This document shows positions 17,065 to 25,275 of a DNA stretch of 62,062 nucleotides, in pieces (position 1 is the first letter of the stretch; every line of letters begins with the position of its first letter). The stretch spans positions 1 through 62,062 of the forward strand of contig CAIWRU010000157.1 of assembly GCA_903915155.1 (NCBI GenBank), in the 5' to 3' direction. The stretch comes from an uncultured Mucilaginibacter sp. (GTDB lineage Bacteria; Bacteroidota; Bacteroidia; Sphingobacteriales; Sphingobacteriaceae). A program made the position numbers and the translations under genes. The notes below the pieces were generated by a model, which saw nothing but the letters and a program-made list of their open reading frames with translations, did no database searches and was not told the origin of the DNA.

Positions 17065-18714
17065 TTGAGCCAGATTTTAGTTAAAGTATTACACCTGCTT
17101 ACAAAGAACGAGCGGCATAAAATATATCGCCTTGTATTTTTTGATGCCATTATCAGTCTGCTCGATATTGCTTTCCTGGCTTTGCTGCTTTGGCTACTTA
17201 GTTTTTATACAGGTGGTAAAGTAAATGCCGGCGTAAGCGCAGTTCTGCATCCGGCTATAGCTAACCCGGTACTGGCTATAGGTATCTTCTTTATATTATT
17301 CAGTTTAAAAAATTGGTTTGGTTATCGGCTACTGGTATTTCAGCATCATTTTTTTTATGATGTGGCTTCGCGCCTATCGAAGAAAAACCTGATGCATTAC
17401 CTGCGCAATAATTATTTACAATTCATACATGTGGATTCATCGGTGCGTACCCGCGAGATAAGTCAGCAGCCTGTTGAGTTTAGTCATTACATACTCAACA
17501 ACTTACAGCAAATAGCCACCCAAAGCCTGCTGATACTATTTGCCATATGTGCCATCCTATTTTATCACCCCGTATTATTTTTATTGCTACTGGTATTTTT
17601 ACTTCCGCCAGTGGTGGTGCTTGGTATTATCATCCGTAAGCGCTCGAAACAAATACGCACCCAAACTCAAACGGCCAGCCAAAAAACCATACAATATTTG
17701 CAGGAATCATTGGCGGGCTATATTGAAAGCAATATTTACAATAAGAGCGAGTTTTTCACTAATCGTTATTACCAATACCAAAACGAGTTGAACAGCAACT
17801 TAGCTACACAGCAAACACTGATGAGCCTCCCTACGCGCCTGATAGAGGTATTTGCCATATTGGGCATTTTTATATTGGCGCTGGTTAGCCAATACAGCAG
17901 CGGCAAGGCAGCGCCCGATCTTTTTACCATAGGCGTATTTATGGCAGCAGCTTATAAAATAATCCCCGGCATGGTGAAGATACTGAACAGTGTTGGGCAG
18001 ATACGCACTTATGAGCCTACGCTTGACAGCCTGGCCGCTTTTGAAGAAACAGTAACATTACCAACAAATGGGCAAAAAATAAATAAAATAAAATTTGAGC
18101 AAGTAAGTTTTAAGTACGACCAGGAACCGGTTTTAACCAACCTTAGTTTTGAACTTAAACCCGGCGACATGGCGGCCTTATGGGGTCGGTCAGGCAGCGG
18201 GAAGAGCACTATTTTGCATTTGATGCTGGGGTTTTTATCGACAAAAAAAGGGAAAGTATTAATTAATGATGATGCAAATCTTGAGTTATACCGGCGACAC
18301 CTATCGTATGTTAAACAACAGCCTTATTTTATACATGATACATTAGCAAAAAACATTACCTTAGACAATGTTAATTATAACGTACAGAAAATGAACGAAA
18401 TAATTACTTTTTGCGGCCTAAACAACTTAGTACAAAGCTACCCTGACGGGCTGCATACGCTTATTACCGAAAATGGCAAAAACATTAGCGGCGGCCAGCG
18501 GCAGCGTATAATGCTGGCCCGCGCACTTTACCATGATTTTGATGTACTGGTGCTTGACGAACCATTTAGCGAGATGGACAAGGCTGCCGAAACAGGTATA
18601 CTTACACAATTACAACTATTAGCCGCCAAAGGCAAAATCATAATGCTGGTTACTCATAACCCCAACAGTTTGAGCCATTGCAATAAAGTAATAGACCTGG
18701 ATGGAAAGGATTAA
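17065..18714 (+). CDS. ABC exporter, fused permease-ATPase
   Basis: 549 residues: a membrane domain of about six helices (roughly 20-300) and a nucleotide-binding domain. Walker A is GRSGSGKST (374-382), the signature SGGQRQR starts near 474, Walker B is VLVLDEP (about 494-500). This is the type IV exporter layout of MsbA, CydC and lipid or peptide exporters. The start is TTG at 17065; the frame upstream is open but contains no ATG. The next gene, a glycosyltransferase, overlaps its end by 14 bases, so the exporter probably moves a glycosylated lipid or small molecule made by the neighbours (inference). Confidence 0.9.
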   Translation: MSQILVKVLHLLTKNERHKIYRLVFFDAIISLLDIAFLALLLWLLSFYTGGKVNAGVSAVLHPAIANPVLAIGIFFILFSLKNWFGYRLLVFQHHFFYDVASRLSKKNLMHYLRNNYLQFIHVDSSVRTREISQQPVEFSHYILNNLQQIATQSLLILFAICAILFYHPVLFLLLLVFLLPPVVVLGIIIRKRSKQIRTQTQTASQKTIQYLQESLAGYIESNIYNKSEFFTNRYYQYQNELNSNLATQQTLMSLPTRLIEVFAILGIFILALVSQYSSGKAAPDLFTIGVFMAAAYKIIPGMVKILNSVGQIRTYEPTLDSLAAFEETVTLPTNGQKINKIKFEQVSFKYDQEPVLTNLSFELKPGDMAALWGRSGSGKSTILHLMLGFLSTKKGKVLINDDANLELYRRHLSYVKQQPYFIHDTLAKNITLDNVNYNVQKMNEIITFCGLNNLVQSYPDGLHTLITENGKNISGGQRQRIMLARALYHDFDVLVLDEPFSEMDKAAETGILTQLQLLAAKGKIIMLVTHNPNSLSHCNKVIDLDGKD

Positions 18715-19804
18715 AACACTTTTAATAATTACACCCGGTTTCCCGGCGGATGAAAACGACAGCACCTGTATGCCGCCACAGCAGCTTTTTGTAAAGGCGC
18801 TCCAGGCCGAATATCCTGAATTAAGTATTATTATTTTATCGCTACAATATCCGTTCAAAGCAAAAAGTTATCACTGGCATGGCATACCGGTAATTGCTTT
18901 TGGCGGTCGTAACCGTGGGCGCATCTTTCGGGTATTTAACTGGATGGATGTGTGGGCCATATTAAGACAACTGAACAGGGAACATGAGGTTATTGGGCTG
19001 CTTAGCTTTTGGCTGGGCGAGTGTGCACTGATAGCAAGCCGCTTTAGCAAAACAAACAACATACCGCATTATTGCTGGCTTTTGGGGCAGGATGCCAGGC
19101 CCGGCAATAAATATGTAAAACTTACGAAGGCAAGCGGCGACTGGCTGATAGCCCTATCGGATGGATTGGCGGTGGAGTTTGGAAAAAATTATGGCATACT
19201 CCCGCAGCATGTTATTCCCCCGGGCGTTGATGTATCGACCTTTGGACCAACTGCTCCAAAACGCGATATTGATATTATCGGGGCGGGATCGCTGATAGAG
19301 CTTAAGCAATACCATTTATTTATTGATGTGGTAAAAAGGCTTACGGTAAGTTTCCCGGGCATACAAGCGGTAATATGCGGTAAAGGGCCTGAAATGGCTA
19401 AGTTAAAGCTGCGCATAAGCCAATTGAAATTAGAAAAGAATATTGAGCTAATGGGTGAACTGCCACATAAAGAAGTGTTGGCGCTGATGCAACGGTCGAG
19501 AATATTTTTGCATACATCGGCTTATGAGGGTTTTGGCATGGTATTGAGCGAGGCGCTTTATGCAGGCGCACACGTAATAAGCCTGGTGAGCCCTATGGAT
19601 AAAATGCCCTGGCAGTTTCATAAAGCCAAAAGCGAAAACAGCATTGTGGCCATCGCGGCGGCTTTGTTAAACGACAAAACACTCATTCACGAACCGGTAT
19701 TACAATTCCCCATAAATACTATAGCCCGTAAAGTAGCGGGGCTTTTTATTCATGAGCCTGCACCGAAATTGGGAACGATACCTGTGGCCAGTAGGTTTGA
19801 ATAG
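18701..19804 (+). CDS. Glycosyltransferase, family 4 type (GT-B fold)
   Basis: 367 residues, cytoplasmic. The C-terminal Rossmann lobe has the retaining GT4 signature EGFGMVLSE (Ex7E) preceded by IFLHTSAYEG, and GKGPEMAKL in the nucleotide-sugar region; the N-terminal lobe begins LLIITPGFPADEN. It transfers a sugar from an NDP-sugar to an unknown acceptor. It overlaps the ABC exporter by 14 bases, which fixes the ATG at 18701 and implies coupled expression. Its 3' end overlaps by 59 bases the 3' end of the convergent amidohydrolase gene. Confidence 0.9.
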   Translation: MERIKTLLIITPGFPADENDSTCMPPQQLFVKALQAEYPELSIIILSLQYPFKAKSYHWHGIPVIAFGGRNRGRIFRVFNWMDVWAILRQLNREHEVIGLLSFWLGECALIASRFSKTNNIPHYCWLLGQDARPGNKYVKLTKASGDWLIALSDGLAVEFGKNYGILPQHVIPPGVDVSTFGPTAPKRDIDIIGAGSLIELKQYHLFIDVVKRLTVSFPGIQAVICGKGPEMAKLKLRISQLKLEKNIELMGELPHKEVLALMQRSRIFLHTSAYEGFGMVLSEALYAGAHVISLVSPMDKMPWQFHKAKSENSIVAIAAALLNDKTLIHEPVLQFPINTIARKVAGLFIHEPAPKLGTIPVASRFE

Positions 19805-20987
19805 CGGTTATCAATCCTCCAACATCACCCTGCACGTATTTATAGCTGTTACCAATTTTTACTTTACTGTAACCGGCTGTTAATTTATCTTTTATTTGGG
19901 GGTAAATGGATTCATCGGCAACGCGTACCTGGCCTTTGTGTGTTACCAGCAGAATATCGGCAGGCGCCAGGCTGAAAAATGCATTATCGGGGGCTGTATC
20001 ATCATTCATTTTTGCCACAACAATATCGGCATCTTTATTGGGCAATAGTTCGCCGGAATTTAGTCCCCATGCTTCGGCAGCGTTGCGGGTGAGCGCCCGG
20101 TATAGTTCCTGGTTATTTAATAAACCCGTTTTATGCGCTAACTTTATATGTTGCCAGATATCCCAATGCCCGGTAAGGGTTGAGTCTGTCCCGAATAATA
20201 ATTGTGTGTACAGTTTCAGTTTATCAACCTTGGCTGTTTCGTCGAGCAAAAAATAATTTGACTCCGGGCACCATATCAATGCGTCAAATTTTAACGCCTG
20301 CCGTGGTTGCATGGCCACACCATGTACAGCTATGACTTTACGGCGCAGTTTATTGCCACGTATCAATACATCAATTTCATTGCCTGCGGCGGCATCGGTA
20401 CCTTCGCCGGCGTGTATTACTACGGGCAGTTTTCTTTTCAACGGGTTGTTAAGCCTTAATTTCCATTGTTTATCAAAACCAACGGAATGCAGGTCGTGCT
20501 TGTCATCAAAAATAGTAATGAGTTTATCGGTTATATCGCTGCCGCTTCCGTGATTTACCACTGTGGTTACACCACATAACAGGTTTTTATACATCCCCCA
20601 TTGCGAACGCAGGGCCTGTGGCACTTTTAAAACTTCGGCTATCTCGTCTTTATGCTCTTTGTGGATGTATTCCCCCCACTCCGTGTAATTATTGTATTTG
20701 CGCCCACCCAATTGCGGGAACAGGTTAAAATCCAAATGATCGTGTGAATTAATAAGGCCGGGAAAAACAATGGCATCGGTGAAATTGATTTGGAGATCTT
20801 CAGTGTGTTCTTTGCGCCTGGTTAACACACCCCTTCCGTTGCTCTCTCCTTCGCGCCCCTTCTCGAGAGGGGAATTGTTGGCTGCACCGACATTGTCAGC
20901 CAGGCAAACATCTGCTATTATACCGTCGCTTACGCGGATGTTTACCTTCCGGCCGCTATCTGCAATAATAAGATTATTAAGCAGCAT
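19746..20987 (-). CDS. Amidohydrolase, cytosine-deaminase-like, with a repeat-encoded insert
   Basis: 413 residues of the metal-dependent amidohydrolase superfamily. Metal ligands are visible in SHDHLDF (the HxH site), VIHAGEG, AVHGVAM and FGTDST. The enzyme probably deaminates or hydrolyses a cyclic amide or amine; the substrate is unknown. Residues about 37-56 (NNSPLEKGREGESNGRGVLT) are encoded by a copy of the interspersed palindrome also present at 5492-5548; they sit between the small N-terminal sandwich and the first metal motif. The gene starts 11 bases inside the end of the methyltransferase gene and is convergent with the glycosyltransferase. Confidence 0.85.
   Translation of the reverse strand: MLLNNLIIADSGRKVNIRVSDGIIADVCLADNVGAANNSPLEKGREGESNGRGVLTRRKEHTEDLQINFTDAIVFPGLINSHDHLDFNLFPQLGGRKYNNYTEWGEYIHKEHKDEIAEVLKVPQALRSQWGMYKNLLCGVTTVVNHGSGSDITDKLITIFDDKHDLHSVGFDKQWKLRLNNPLKRKLPVVIHAGEGTDAAAGNEIDVLIRGNKLRRKVIAVHGVAMQPRQALKFDALIWCPESNYFLLDETAKVDKLKLYTQLLFGTDSTLTGHWDIWQHIKLAHKTGLLNNQELYRALTRNAAEAWGLNSGELLPNKDADIVVAKMNDDTAPDNAFFSLAPADILLVTHKGQVRVADESIYPQIKDKLTAGYSKVKIGNSYKYVQGDVGGLITAIQTYWPQVSFPISVQAHE
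20821..20880. repeat. Interspersed palindrome captured inside a coding sequence
   Basis: It runs GTTAACACACCCCT to CCCCTTCTCGAGAGGGGAA, matching the intergenic copy at 5492-5548 in order and spacing. Its length is compatible with an in-frame insert of about 20 codons in the amidohydrolase gene. Confidence 0.8.
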
Positions 20988-21726
20988 GGCGTTTTAAATG
21001 GATACCATATATCACCTGGAAGCCTTTATATTTTTCATAAACCGGAAGGGCGTTCTGTGCCTCGTAATAATGGCGCATGGTTTCATCAATAACCAGTTCA
21101 TTTTTTGCAATGAGATGGAACCCATACTCCTGCAGTAACTCCACTATGCTATAAACAGGATGCACATAGTTTTTTACGGCGATGCTTTTTTGGTGATGCT
21201 TAAACGTACGCTTACCGCCATAAGCTAGTATATGCGGATGGAAATCAGTTATTAATACTTCGGCATCAGGTTTTAATACGCGGCTCCAGGCATGCATGGC
21301 GGCTTCTATATCTTCGATATGCGCTACGGTAAGTGTAGACACTATGGTATCAAAACTTCCATCGGGCACATCTGAAAAAAGGTCGTCGGCAATATGGCGC
21401 ACATTGGCTTGTGGATATTTTTCTTTTAGCTTGTTCAGCATCCCTTCAGATACATCAAAGCCGGTTAATGACAGCGGTTGCTTGTTAAATAGCTTAGCCC
21501 AATGCCTGCCTGAGCCACAGCCAATATCGGCTACCTGTTTATTGGTGACAGACAAATCATTGAGCATCCCGGTGAATAATTGCTCATCCAGGTCAATCAT
21601 CAGGTTGCCGGGCTGGCTGTCATAATTTTCGGCCCATAGGTCGTAAGCTTCGGCACTGCCTTTTTCAATTACCGCCGGGGCGACAGACACATGATTTTTT
21701 AAATAGTTTTTTAGGGCTGCTATCAC
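20977..21726 (-). CDS. Class I SAM-dependent methyltransferase
   Basis: 249 residues. Motif I is VADIGCGSGRHW (65-76), followed by the acidic strand end in LTGFDVSEGML and a post-I block DGSFDTIVSTLTVAHI. No membrane segment. The family (methyltransf_11/25 type) acts on small molecules; the substrate cannot be read from sequence. The end overlaps the amidohydrolase start by 11 bases, so the two are translated together and probably act on the same compound. The divergent neighbour is the broken B12-binding gene. Confidence 0.9.
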   Translation of the reverse strand: MIAALKNYLKNHVSVAPAVIEKGSAEAYDLWAENYDSQPGNLMIDLDEQLFTGMLNDLSVTNKQVADIGCGSGRHWAKLFNKQPLSLTGFDVSEGMLNKLKEKYPQANVRHIADDLFSDVPDGSFDTIVSTLTVAHIEDIEAAMHAWSRVLKPDAEVLITDFHPHILAYGGKRTFKHHQKSIAVKNYVHPVYSIVELLQEYGFHLIAKNELVIDETMRHYYEAQNALPVYEKYKGFQVIYGIHLKRHAA

Positions 21727-22006
21727 TGCAATATGACTTTATAATTTACAACGCCTCAACATTTACATTGGTTGCCCCGCAGCGCATTTATTTATTATAG
21801 CAGGCAACCGGGGTAATTTTTGAAGCGTACTTACTACAGATAGAAATATGGTATAGTGAGGATTAGGGGTGCGAAAGGATAATATTTTATTTCTGTGGGG
21901 GAAAAGAGGTAGAGGGGGTTTTCTCATGAATCCCTTCCTAGCCTCTTTTGTTCGGGAATCAAGAGACAAGAAGCAAGAGTCAAGAATAAAAATAGCAGAC
22001 CGACGA

Positions 22007-22365
22007 ATGAACAAAGTAATATTATACAACCCAAAAAGCGCTGTAGCAAAGCACCGGATACCTAACTCCATACTTAATATTGCAGCCGCTATTGAGGGAA
22101 AATATGACTGGGTGATAGTTGACGGTAATATTGAAACTGATCCTTTAAAAAATTATTCAGCTATTTAGATACCGGCGAGTACAGCTATTTGGGCTTTACG
22201 GTAATGCCCGGCCCGCAATTGCGCGAGGCGGTACCGTTATCGAAAGCGATAAGAGCAAAATATCCGCATACTACTATGATCTGGGGCGGTTATTTTCCAT
22301 CGACCCAACCTGAGGCGGTACTAAATTCGGGCTATGTTGATTTTATAATTAACAGTTCACCATGC
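22007..22365 (+). pseudogene. B12-binding radical SAM protein, 5' fragment with frameshift
   Basis: The reading frame starts MNKVILYNPKSAVAKHRIPN and covers the N-terminal cobalamin-binding Rossmann domain of a B12-binding radical SAM enzyme (SILNIAAAIEG..DWVIVDGN, then GFTVMPGPQ and MIWGGYFPS). At about 22162-22170 one base is missing: the first frame ends at a TAG, while the next frame continues with DTGEYSYLGFTVMPGP. After VDFIIN (about 22350) homology stops and a GH13 fragment begins. The CxxxCxxC radical SAM domain is absent, so no active enzyme is made. The upstream Met at 21869 belongs to low-complexity leader DNA. Confidence 0.8.
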
Positions 22366-23021
22366 AAAAATCATTCGACAGTCATAGCGATGGCGGTTAC
22401 CTGGAAGACCTTTTTGAAGAAATAGCACAGGATTTTATTTATCCTGATCCCTACCACATACTGATATTTTTGGATAACCACGATATGAGCCGTTTTAACC
22501 GCGAAGGCGAAACCGACCTGAAGCGTTATAAGCAAGGCCTGGTATTTTTACTGACCACCCGCGGCATACCACAGCTATATTACGGCACCGAAATATTAAT
22601 GACCGGCACCAAAGAAGAGGGCGACGGTTTTTTAAGAAAGGATTTCCCCGGCGGCTGGGCATCAGATCCGGTTAATGCGTTTACACGTGATGGGCGCTCG
22701 CCTATGCAAAATGAGGCTTGGGATTACCTGCAAAAATTGCTGCAATGGCGTAAAAGCAACATAGCCGTAACCCAGGGTACATTGATACATTACGCACCTA
22801 AAAATAATGTTTATGTGTATGGCCGTATGAAGGGCGACCATAAAGTGGTGGTGATGCTGAACAGTTCACTAAATGATGAAACGGTACAAATGGCCCGATT
22901 TAGCGATATTACAGGCGGCTACACCAAAGGGCGTGATGTGATTACAGGCGATACGGTAAATATTAACCGCCCTGTTGTTGTGCCGGGTAAGGGTGAATTG
23001 GTGTTGGAGTTGGTAAAATAA
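22350..23021 (+). pseudogene. GH13 alpha-amylase family, 3' fragment
   Basis: About 220 residues: the last part of the catalytic barrel and the C-terminal beta domain of a neopullulanase/cyclomaltodextrinase-like GH13 enzyme. The fourth conserved region FLDNHD and GIPQLYYGTE are present, but the nucleophile Asp and acid Glu regions are missing. The ATG at 22362 lies inside homologous coding sequence (the frame continues upstream as QFTMQKSF), so it is not a natural start. It faces the GH92 gene convergently. Without the first half it cannot be an amylase. Confidence 0.85.
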
Positions 23022-23084
23022 CGTAACAAATCTTGATACTAATTACTTTGCAGGAAATCACATGTAACTTTTTCAACTCTCTTT

Positions 23085-25268
23085 TTAATTGAACTTTGGA
23101 GCAGTCGGTTTATCCGTCATTACAAAAATCAGGTTCCCACCATTCATAATATCAGCATAAGTAATGTAGGATTTATCATATACATTCCCATTAAGGCTAA
23201 TGCTTTGCACATACTTATTGGCTTTGGACAGATTTTTAGCTTTTATTACAAACTGTTTACCCGCTGGTAAGCTGATGGACATTTCACTAATCTGAGGGGC
23301 GCCAAAAATGAACCTGCCGCTGGCCGGGTTAACCGGGTAAAAACCCATCGTAGTAAAAATATCCCATGCCGACATCTGCCCGCAATCGTCATTTCCCGAC
23401 AGTCCGTCCGGCTTATTTTGGTAGAATTGCTCATGCACCTGCCTTACCCGCATTTGAGTAGCAGCGGGGTTCCCGGCCATAGTGTACAGGTAAGCTACAT
23501 GATGCACGGGTTCGTTACCGTGGGCGTACTGGCCTATCAAACCGGTAACGTCAAGCGTTGAGCCTTTACCGAAAGTTTTAGAATCAAGAGTGAACAACGA
23601 ATCGAGCTTAGCTGAAAAAGCCTTATTGCCCCCCATCAACTTTATCAATCCGGGAATATCGTGCTGTACTTGCCACACGTACTGCCAGGCATTGCCTTCG
23701 GTATAATCACCGCCAATGGCCAACTGGCCGCTGTCTAGATTGGCGAATGGCTTTACCCAATTGCCGTTCTCCAATTTGCCCCGCATAAGGTTGGTCGACT
23801 TATCAAACACGTTCCTGTAAAATTGCGAGCGTTTGTAGAAGTAATCATAATCTGCTTGTTTATGCATGGTTTTGGCTAATTGCGCGGCGCACCAATCATC
23901 GTAAGCAGCCTCAAGCGTGCGTGAAACAGCCTCGCGGTGCACGGTGTCTGATGGCAGGTAGCCATAGTGCATATACAAGCCCCAATTGTATTTAGGATTT
24001 ACATTGTTAGTAAGCGTATGCTTTATTGCGGCAAATGCCTTTTCCTTATCAAAGCCTTTTATACCTTTCAAGCTGGCATCAACTATCACGGGTATCGCAT
24101 GGTCGGCTATCATGGCATAGCTTTCCTTTCCCCACAGCGTCCATATAGGCAGCGCGTGGGCTATATCAAAGTGTTGTAGCATGCTTTCCACCATCTGGCC
24201 ATCGCGTTCGGGGCAAAGTATAGTATACAGAGGATGCGCGGCGCGGAAAGTATCCCACAAGGAAAAAGTTGAATAAAATACCTTATCTGCAGACTGATGA
24301 ACCTTACCATCAGGACCACGGTATTTACCATCCAGATCGGCAATGTTATTAGGTTGGATGAATAAGTGATACAGATCGGTGTAAAGGTTCGTAAGTTCAT
24401 CATCAGTACCTTGCGCCTTAACCTTGCCCAACCAATTATCCCACGAGTGTATGGCTTCGATCCTAACTGTTTCGAATGATTTATTTATAGTTTCGGATAG
24501 ATTCAACTTCGCCCCTGCTATACTTACCGCCGAGATTGCGACTTTAGCCTCAACCTGTTTCCCGTCAAAATCAAGCACCAAACGCCTCTTATTTTTTCCA
24601 TCGATAAAATGATAACCGGTAAATGGCTTTTTGAATTTAGCAATGAAAAACATTTTACGATCCACCCATTCGGTAGTAGATGTATAGCCCGTAATGGTTT
24701 GATGATCGATAATATTGATGCTACCTGCCAACAAATGCGTTTCCAGGTTTCCCTTACTGTCAACCAGCATGCTTTGTATATCCACTAAAATATGGGCCTG
24801 TGCTTCGCCATTGAATATATAACGGTGCAACCCGGTGTGGGGTGATGCGGTTAACTCAGCTTTTATCCCATCATTATCAAGTGTAACAGCATAATATCCC
24901 GGCGACGCCTTTTCATTAGCATGCGAGAATTTACTCACAAAATGCTGCGGCGTTTTTCCCTGGAACGGAAAAAACAACACGTCGCCCAAATCAATCCCAC
25001 CCGTACCGCTCAAATGCGTATGCGCAAAGCCGGTTATGGTACTATCCTCATATCGGTAGCCTGAGCAATAATCCCAACCAAAATTACCCGTTTCAGGACT
25101 TAGCTGCACCATACCAAAGGGCACCGTAGCACCAGGAAAAGTATGCCCGGTTGCAGTTGTGCCGATAAATGGGTTTACGTATTTTGTGTAGGATTGGGCG
25201 TATGCGTTCGAAAAAAGGCTGAAACCTACCATCAATATCGTCAACTTTATAAACAAGATATTACGCAT
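23085..25268 (-). CDS. GH92 alpha-mannosidase, exported
   Basis: About 727 residues from Met at 25268, which gives a signal peptide ending near NAYAQ and a 7-base gap to the GH3 stop; the longer frame to 25289 would overlap it. GH92 signatures are YVNPFIGT near the start, GMVQLSPETGN, GYRYEDSTITGFAHTHLSGTG and the C-terminal GNDDCGQMSAWDIFTTMGFYPV. GH92 enzymes are calcium-dependent inverting exo-alpha-mannosidases on N-glycans and mannans. It is the last gene of a GH20-GH3-GH92 operon. Confidence 0.95.
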   Translation of the reverse strand: MRNILFIKLTILMVGFSLFSNAYAQSYTKYVNPFIGTTATGHTFPGATVPFGMVQLSPETGNFGWDYCSGYRYEDSTITGFAHTHLSGTGGIDLGDVLFFPFQGKTPQHFVSKFSHANEKASPGYYAVTLDNDGIKAELTASPHTGLHRYIFNGEAQAHILVDIQSMLVDSKGNLETHLLAGSINIIDHQTITGYTSTTEWVDRKMFFIAKFKKPFTGYHFIDGKNKRRLVLDFDGKQVEAKVAISAVSIAGAKLNLSETINKSFETVRIEAIHSWDNWLGKVKAQGTDDELTNLYTDLYHLFIQPNNIADLDGKYRGPDGKVHQSADKVFYSTFSLWDTFRAAHPLYTILCPERDGQMVESMLQHFDIAHALPIWTLWGKESYAMIADHAIPVIVDASLKGIKGFDKEKAFAAIKHTLTNNVNPKYNWGLYMHYGYLPSDTVHREAVSRTLEAAYDDWCAAQLAKTMHKQADYDYFYKRSQFYRNVFDKSTNLMRGKLENGNWVKPFANLDSGQLAIGGDYTEGNAWQYVWQVQHDIPGLIKLMGGNKAFSAKLDSLFTLDSKTFGKGSTLDVTGLIGQYAHGNEPVHHVAYLYTMAGNPAATQMRVRQVHEQFYQNKPDGLSGNDDCGQMSAWDIFTTMGFYPVNPASGRFIFGAPQISEMSISLPAGKQFVIKAKNLSKANKYVQSISLNGNVYDKSYITYADIMNGGNLIFVMTDKPTAPKFN

Positions 25269-25275
25269 ACTAAAT

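Noticed and set aside
22362..23021. Small intact amylase-like gene starting at the internal ATG
   Set aside because: The frame continues upstream in homologous sequence and lacks the nucleophile and acid residues; it is a fragment.
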